Assembly (NCBI GenBank): GCA_017510725.1 | Contig: JAFWMD010000025.1 | Location: forward strand, 1-47,197 | DNA from: Mogibacterium sp. | Lineage (GTDB): Bacteria > Bacillota > Clostridia > Peptostreptococcales > Anaerovoracaceae | Reading direction: 5' to 3' | DNA: 47,197 bases | In this document: positions 44,412 through 47,197 of the stretch, piece by piece | Layout of the letters: each line of letters starts with the position of its first letter | Numbering within the stretch: position 1 is the stretch's first letter | Notes under the pieces: model-generated | The model's database searches: none | What the model saw: only the letters and a program-made list of their open reading frames with translations | What the model was told of the DNA's origin: nothing | Made by a program: the position numbers and the translations under genes

Positions 44412-44434
44412 AATGATAGCTTGACGCTATCATT
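44412..44434. promoter_or_regulatory. LysR operator palindrome between aroE/ydiB and lysR
   Basis: Perfect inverted repeat AATGATAGC-TTGAC-GCTATCATT containing a centred T-N11-A. The TTGACG at its centre can serve as -35 for the plus-strand LysR gene with TATGAT at 44446-44451 (19-base spacing). This is the expected autoregulatory and activator site of a divergent LysR system. Confidence 0.75.
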
Positions 44435-44519
44435 CGAACTTAGTCTATGATATATTTTTTTAAATATTTCAATAATTAATATACCAGTTGTGAGAACTTT
44501 GATAACAAGGAGACCGAGC

Positions 44520-45428
44520 ATGACTTTGAATCAGCTTAAATACTTTCAGGCAGTTGCCAGGCTGCAGAACTTCAGGGCAGCAGCTGAAGAGTTGTATATA
44601 TCGCAGCCTTCCCTTTCCAGATCAATAGATTCCCTTGAAGATGAACTGGGCGTAGTTCTGTTTGAACGTGCAGGCAGAGGCATTTCATTGACCGGAAGCG
44701 GAAGACTTTTTCTTGAGTACACCAACCGTATTCTTGAGGAGTGCGATATCGCTGTATATAAAATGAAGGAAATATCTACTTCCGGAGGCCGTATAGATAT
44801 AGGCTACGTTTTCCCTCTGGCTAACTATTACATTCCTCACAAGGTGCGTTCTTTCCTAAGTATTCCGGGCAACGAACATGTGACATTCGGTTTTACGCAG
44901 AACCGGACGTCTTCAATAATAAGAGAAATAAAAAACGGCAAGCTTGATGTAGGATTCTGCGCGTACTCTGAAAATGAAGAAGAGCTTGAATTCGTTCCTA
45001 TCATTAAGCAGGAAATGGTGATCATAACTTCCAATGAACATCCGCTTGCCTCAAAAGATAAGCTTTCCATAAGCGAACTGGGACGTTATCCGGTGATTGG
45101 ATATGACCGCGTGTCAGCTCTGGGCGGGTATACTAAACGGCTTTATCGCAGCCTGGGCATAAAGCCGGATATCCTGTGTGAATGCTCTGATGAAAACTCC
45201 ATCCAGGCATTAGTCCGCGAGCAGTTCGGTATAGCCCTGGTCGCAAAAGTAGATATTCTTAATGATAAGTATCTGAAGATACACAGCGTGTCAGATGCTG
45301 ATCTTACTCACTATGTAAATGTCGTATGGCAGAAGAACCATTACCTGATGCCTGCTACTAAACGCTTTATTGATTTCATGATCAGCGAATCCGAGCTTGA
45401 TCAGGCATCGCTGAAAGCAATTACATAG
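44520..45428 (+). CDS. LysR family regulator (QuiR-like)
   Basis: LysR-type regulator, 302 residues, divergent from the quinate/shikimate operon. DNA-binding part MTLNQLKYFQAVARLQNFRAAAEELYISQPSLSRSI..., effector domain from about residue 90. ATG 44520 follows AAGGAG; an upstream in-frame ATG at 44490 lacks this. By position and pathway it corresponds to QuiR of Listeria, a shikimate-responsive LysR activator of qui operons; orthology is inferred from context, not tested. Probable targets are the ydiB-like operon and the flavin reductase. Confidence 0.92.
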   Translation: MTLNQLKYFQAVARLQNFRAAAEELYISQPSLSRSIDSLEDELGVVLFERAGRGISLTGSGRLFLEYTNRILEECDIAVYKMKEISTSGGRIDIGYVFPLANYYIPHKVRSFLSIPGNEHVTFGFTQNRTSSIIREIKNGKLDVGFCAYSENEEELEFVPIIKQEMVIITSNEHPLASKDKLSISELGRYPVIGYDRVSALGGYTKRLYRSLGIKPDILCECSDENSIQALVREQFGIALVAKVDILNDKYLKIHSVSDADLTHYVNVVWQKNHYLMPATKRFIDFMISESELDQASLKAIT

Positions 45429-45474
45429 GCAGATGATATTGATTTCATCTATCTGATACCTTCAGGCTATCAAA

Positions 45475-45516
45475 AACGGGCAATAAAGATATTTTTCTTT
45501 TGCCCGTTATTTTTTT
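45475..45516 (+). terminator. terminator after lysR
   Basis: Stem AACGGGCAA/TTGCCCGTT followed by ATTTTTTT. The reductase gene starts 50 bases later, so its promoter must overlap this hairpin (TATAAG at 45521-45526 is a candidate -10) or it depends on readthrough. Confidence 0.88.
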
Positions 45517-45565
45517 ATCATATAAGTACCACAAGGCAGCAGATAACCACCGGAGGGAGTACAAA

Positions 45566-47197
45566 ATGAAGAAGGATTATCCAAACATTTTTGAACCTAT
45601 CACAGTAAGAAAGACTGTTTTCAAGAACAGAGTAGTCATGACCCCGATGGGCACAAACTACGCTGATCCGGACGGCGGCATCAATGATGATCACATCAAC
45701 TACTACAAACTCAGAGCAAAAGGCGGTACAGGCCTCATCATCGTAGAGAACGTCTGCGTGGACTTCCCTACAGGTTCCAACGGAACAAGCCAGCTCAGAC
45801 TCGACCATGACATGTTTATGCCGAAGCTCTACAAGCTGACAGAAACAGTCCATAACGAGGGCGGACTTATCGCAGTACAGATCAACCATGCAGGAGCATC
45901 TGCTTCATCTGCACGTACAGGAGTTCCGACTGTATCATCATCTACAGTACCGTCAAAGCTCGGCGGCGAAGCACCTCGTCCGCTTGAGAAAGATGAAATC
46001 GAAGCTATAGTAAAGAAATACGGCGAAGCTGCAAAGCGTGCAGTTCAGGCTGGATTCGATGCAATCGAGGTCCACTGCGGACACTCTTACCTCATCAGCC
46101 AGTTCCTCTCGCCTATCTATAACAAGAGAACTGATGAGTTCGGCGGAAGTGCTGAGAACAGAGCACGTCTTGCCAGAATGGTCATCGACGAAGTCAGAAA
46201 GCAGGTTGGACCTTTCATTCCTATCCTCGCAAGAATCAGTGCAGATGAGTTCCTCGAGGGCGGAAATAACCTCGACGACTGCCTTGAGTACCTGCAGTAC
46301 TTCGGAGACGAAGTAGACGTATATAACGTATCTGCTGCTCTTAACCCATCCCTGCAGTATCAGATCGACAGCAACTGCTATCCTGACGGCTGGAGAGCAT
46401 ATCTCGCAAAGGCTGTAAAAGAAAGATTCGGCAAGCCGGTAGTCACAATGGGCAACATCAGAAGTCCTAAGGTAGCTAACGACATCCTCGAAAGAGGCGA
46501 CGCTGATTTCATCGGTATCGGCAGAGGCCTGATCGCTGACCCTGACTGGGTAAACAAAGCTGAATTCGGCGAAGAGTGCGACATCAGAAAGTGCATCAGC
46601 TGCAACATCGGATGCGCAGGCAACCGTATCCAGAACAACAGACCTATCAGATGCACTGTAAACCCTGCAGTCATTGAAGGCGAAGAATACAAGAAGCTCA
46701 AAGTCAACAAGCCATGCAACGTTGTAGTTATCGGCGGCGGTACAGCCGGTATGGAAGCAGCATGCACAGCTGCTGAGGTCGGATGCACAGCATTCCTGAT
46801 CGAAAAGGCTGATCATCTTGGCGGACTTGCTTATGAGATCTCGAAGTTCCCTGACAAGAGCAGACTGAGAGACTTCCCTGACTACCTCGAGAGAAGGATC
46901 AAGAAGCTTCACAACCTGCACGTGTTCCTGAACACCGAGGCGACTCCTGAGTTCATCAGAACACTTAACCCGGATATCATCGTGAACTCCACAGGTTCAC
47001 TGCCGCTGATCCTCCCTATCCCTGGGCTCAAGGAAAACGTAGGCAAGGGCAAGGTCCAGACAGTTCTCGGCGTTATCGACAATCTGGACAACTATCCTGA
47101 GGACTGCACAGGCAAGAAGGTCGTTGTTATCGGCGCCGGCGCCGTAGGACTCGATGTAGTGGAATTCTTCGCGCCTAGAGGAGCGGACACCACGGTA
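45566..47197 (+). CDS. NADH:flavin oxidoreductase / 2-enoate reductase family (runs off window)
   Basis: The frame starts at ATG 45566 behind GGAGGGAG and is open to the window end: 544 residues of a family that is usually about 640-680 long. It has the old-yellow-enzyme FMN barrel (about 5-340; VVMTPMGTN, EVHCGHSYLISQFLSP, GIGRGLIADPD), a 4Fe-4S cluster motif Cys343-x2-Cys346-x3-Cys350-x12-Cys363, an FAD-binding VVIGGGTAGMEAA near 389 and a second nucleotide site VVIGAGAVGLDVVEFF near the end. This layout matches 2,4-dienoyl-CoA reductase, BaiCD/BaiH and 2-enoate reductases, which reduce C=C bonds next to a carbonyl or carboxylate with NAD(P)H. Next to quinate/shikimate genes, 3-dehydroshikimate (an enone) is a plausible substrate; that is inference. 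Confidence 0.93.
   Translation, partial: MKKDYPNIFEPITVRKTVFKNRVVMTPMGTNYADPDGGINDDHINYYKLRAKGGTGLIIVENVCVDFPTGSNGTSQLRLDHDMFMPKLYKLTETVHNEGGLIAVQINHAGASASSARTGVPTVSSSTVPSKLGGEAPRPLEKDEIEAIVKKYGEAAKRAVQAGFDAIEVHCGHSYLISQFLSPIYNKRTDEFGGSAENRARLARMVIDEVRKQVGPFIPILARISADEFLEGGNNLDDCLEYLQYFGDEVDVYNVSAALNPSLQYQIDSNCYPDGWRAYLAKAVKERFGKPVVTMGNIRSPKVANDILERGDADFIGIGRGLIADPDWVNKAEFGEECDIRKCISCNIGCAGNRIQNNRPIRCTVNPAVIEGEEYKKLKVNKPCNVVVIGGGTAGMEAACTAAEVGCTAFLIEKADHLGGLAYEISKFPDKSRLRDFPDYLERRIKKLHNLHVFLNTEATPEFIRTLNPDIIVNSTGSLPLILPIPGLKENVGKGKVQTVLGVIDNLDNYPEDCTGKKVVVIGAGAVGLDVVEFFAPRGADTTV

Noticed and set aside
44229-44519. Riboswitch or T-box before the ydiB-like gene
   Set aside because: The roughly 180-base leader shows only a small AGGCA/TGCCT hairpin; no T-box sequence, anti-terminator pair or known aptamer core could be found by eye.
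45953-46921. 322-residue open frame on the minus strand
   Set aside because: It is the shadow of the flavin reductase: composition is Ser/Val/Ala-rich with no motif, no ribosome binding site, and the plus frame has complete cofactor motifs.

Overview
The window looks like chromosomal DNA of an anaerobic low-to-moderate-GC Bacillota, most likely a member of Clostridia. The evidence is the HrcA/CIRCE heat-shock system, the gene order tig-clpP-clpX-lon-engB, a RbgA-type ribosome GTPase next to rplS, strong AGGAGG ribosome binding sites, and an oxygen-sensitive enoate-reductase-type flavoprotein. Taxonomy below class is not resolved. Almost everything from 1 to 44.2 kb is on the minus strand. Plus-strand genes are the aminotransferase, hsp20, a LysR regulator and the flavin reductase.

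Layout. 0-3.2 kb: a short operon with a PLP-dependent desulfhydrase-like enzyme, a membrane-anchored GH25 muramidase, exonuclease III and a cut-off hypothetical gene. 3.3-4.5 kb: an aminotransferase. 4.6-11.9 kb: the hrcA-grpE-dnaK-dnaJ operon behind a textbook promoter and CIRCE operator, followed by a first Lon protease. 12-14 kb: an esterase and an ATP-grasp ligase. 14.1-19.1 kb: a large wall-anchored adhesin (fibro-slime and Cna_B/SpaA domains) broken by a frameshift. 19.3 kb: tRNA-Val(GAC). 19.4-24.5 kb: formate/nitrite channel, a fused RNase HII-RNase HI, rbgA, rplS with a structured leader, a Xer-like recombinase with an eroded active site, and a Nudix hydrolase. 24.6-25.1 kb: an orphan gene with repeat-rich upstream DNA. 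25.1-35.8 kb: a proteostasis and housekeeping cluster (MBL nuclease, murI, then CYTH-tig-clpP-clpX-lon-engB-hpt-PHP). 36 kb: hsp20 with a second perfect CIRCE. 36.6-38.2 kb: a DUF5662-like gene, a candidate small RNA and a LysR regulator.

38.3-47.2 kb is the most distinctive region. It holds a quinate/shikimate gene set: a YdiB-like quinate/shikimate dehydrogenase, type I dehydroquinate dehydratase, a YdiN-like MFS carrier, a complete TRAP carboxylate transporter, a divergent LysR regulator with a perfect operator palindrome, and a 4Fe-4S/FMN/FAD enoate reductase that runs off the end of the window. No protocatechuate-forming dehydroshikimate dehydratase is visible. I infer that the product of the first three enzymes, the enone 3-dehydroshikimate, may be reduced rather than aromatised, making quinate/shikimate an electron sink.

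The rest is a dense protein-quality-control neighbourhood: two Lon proteases, ClpXP, trigger factor, DnaK/J/GrpE and Hsp20, with two CIRCE sites tying the chaperone operon and hsp20 into one HrcA regulon. All functional names rest on recognising family motifs by eye; no database search was run.
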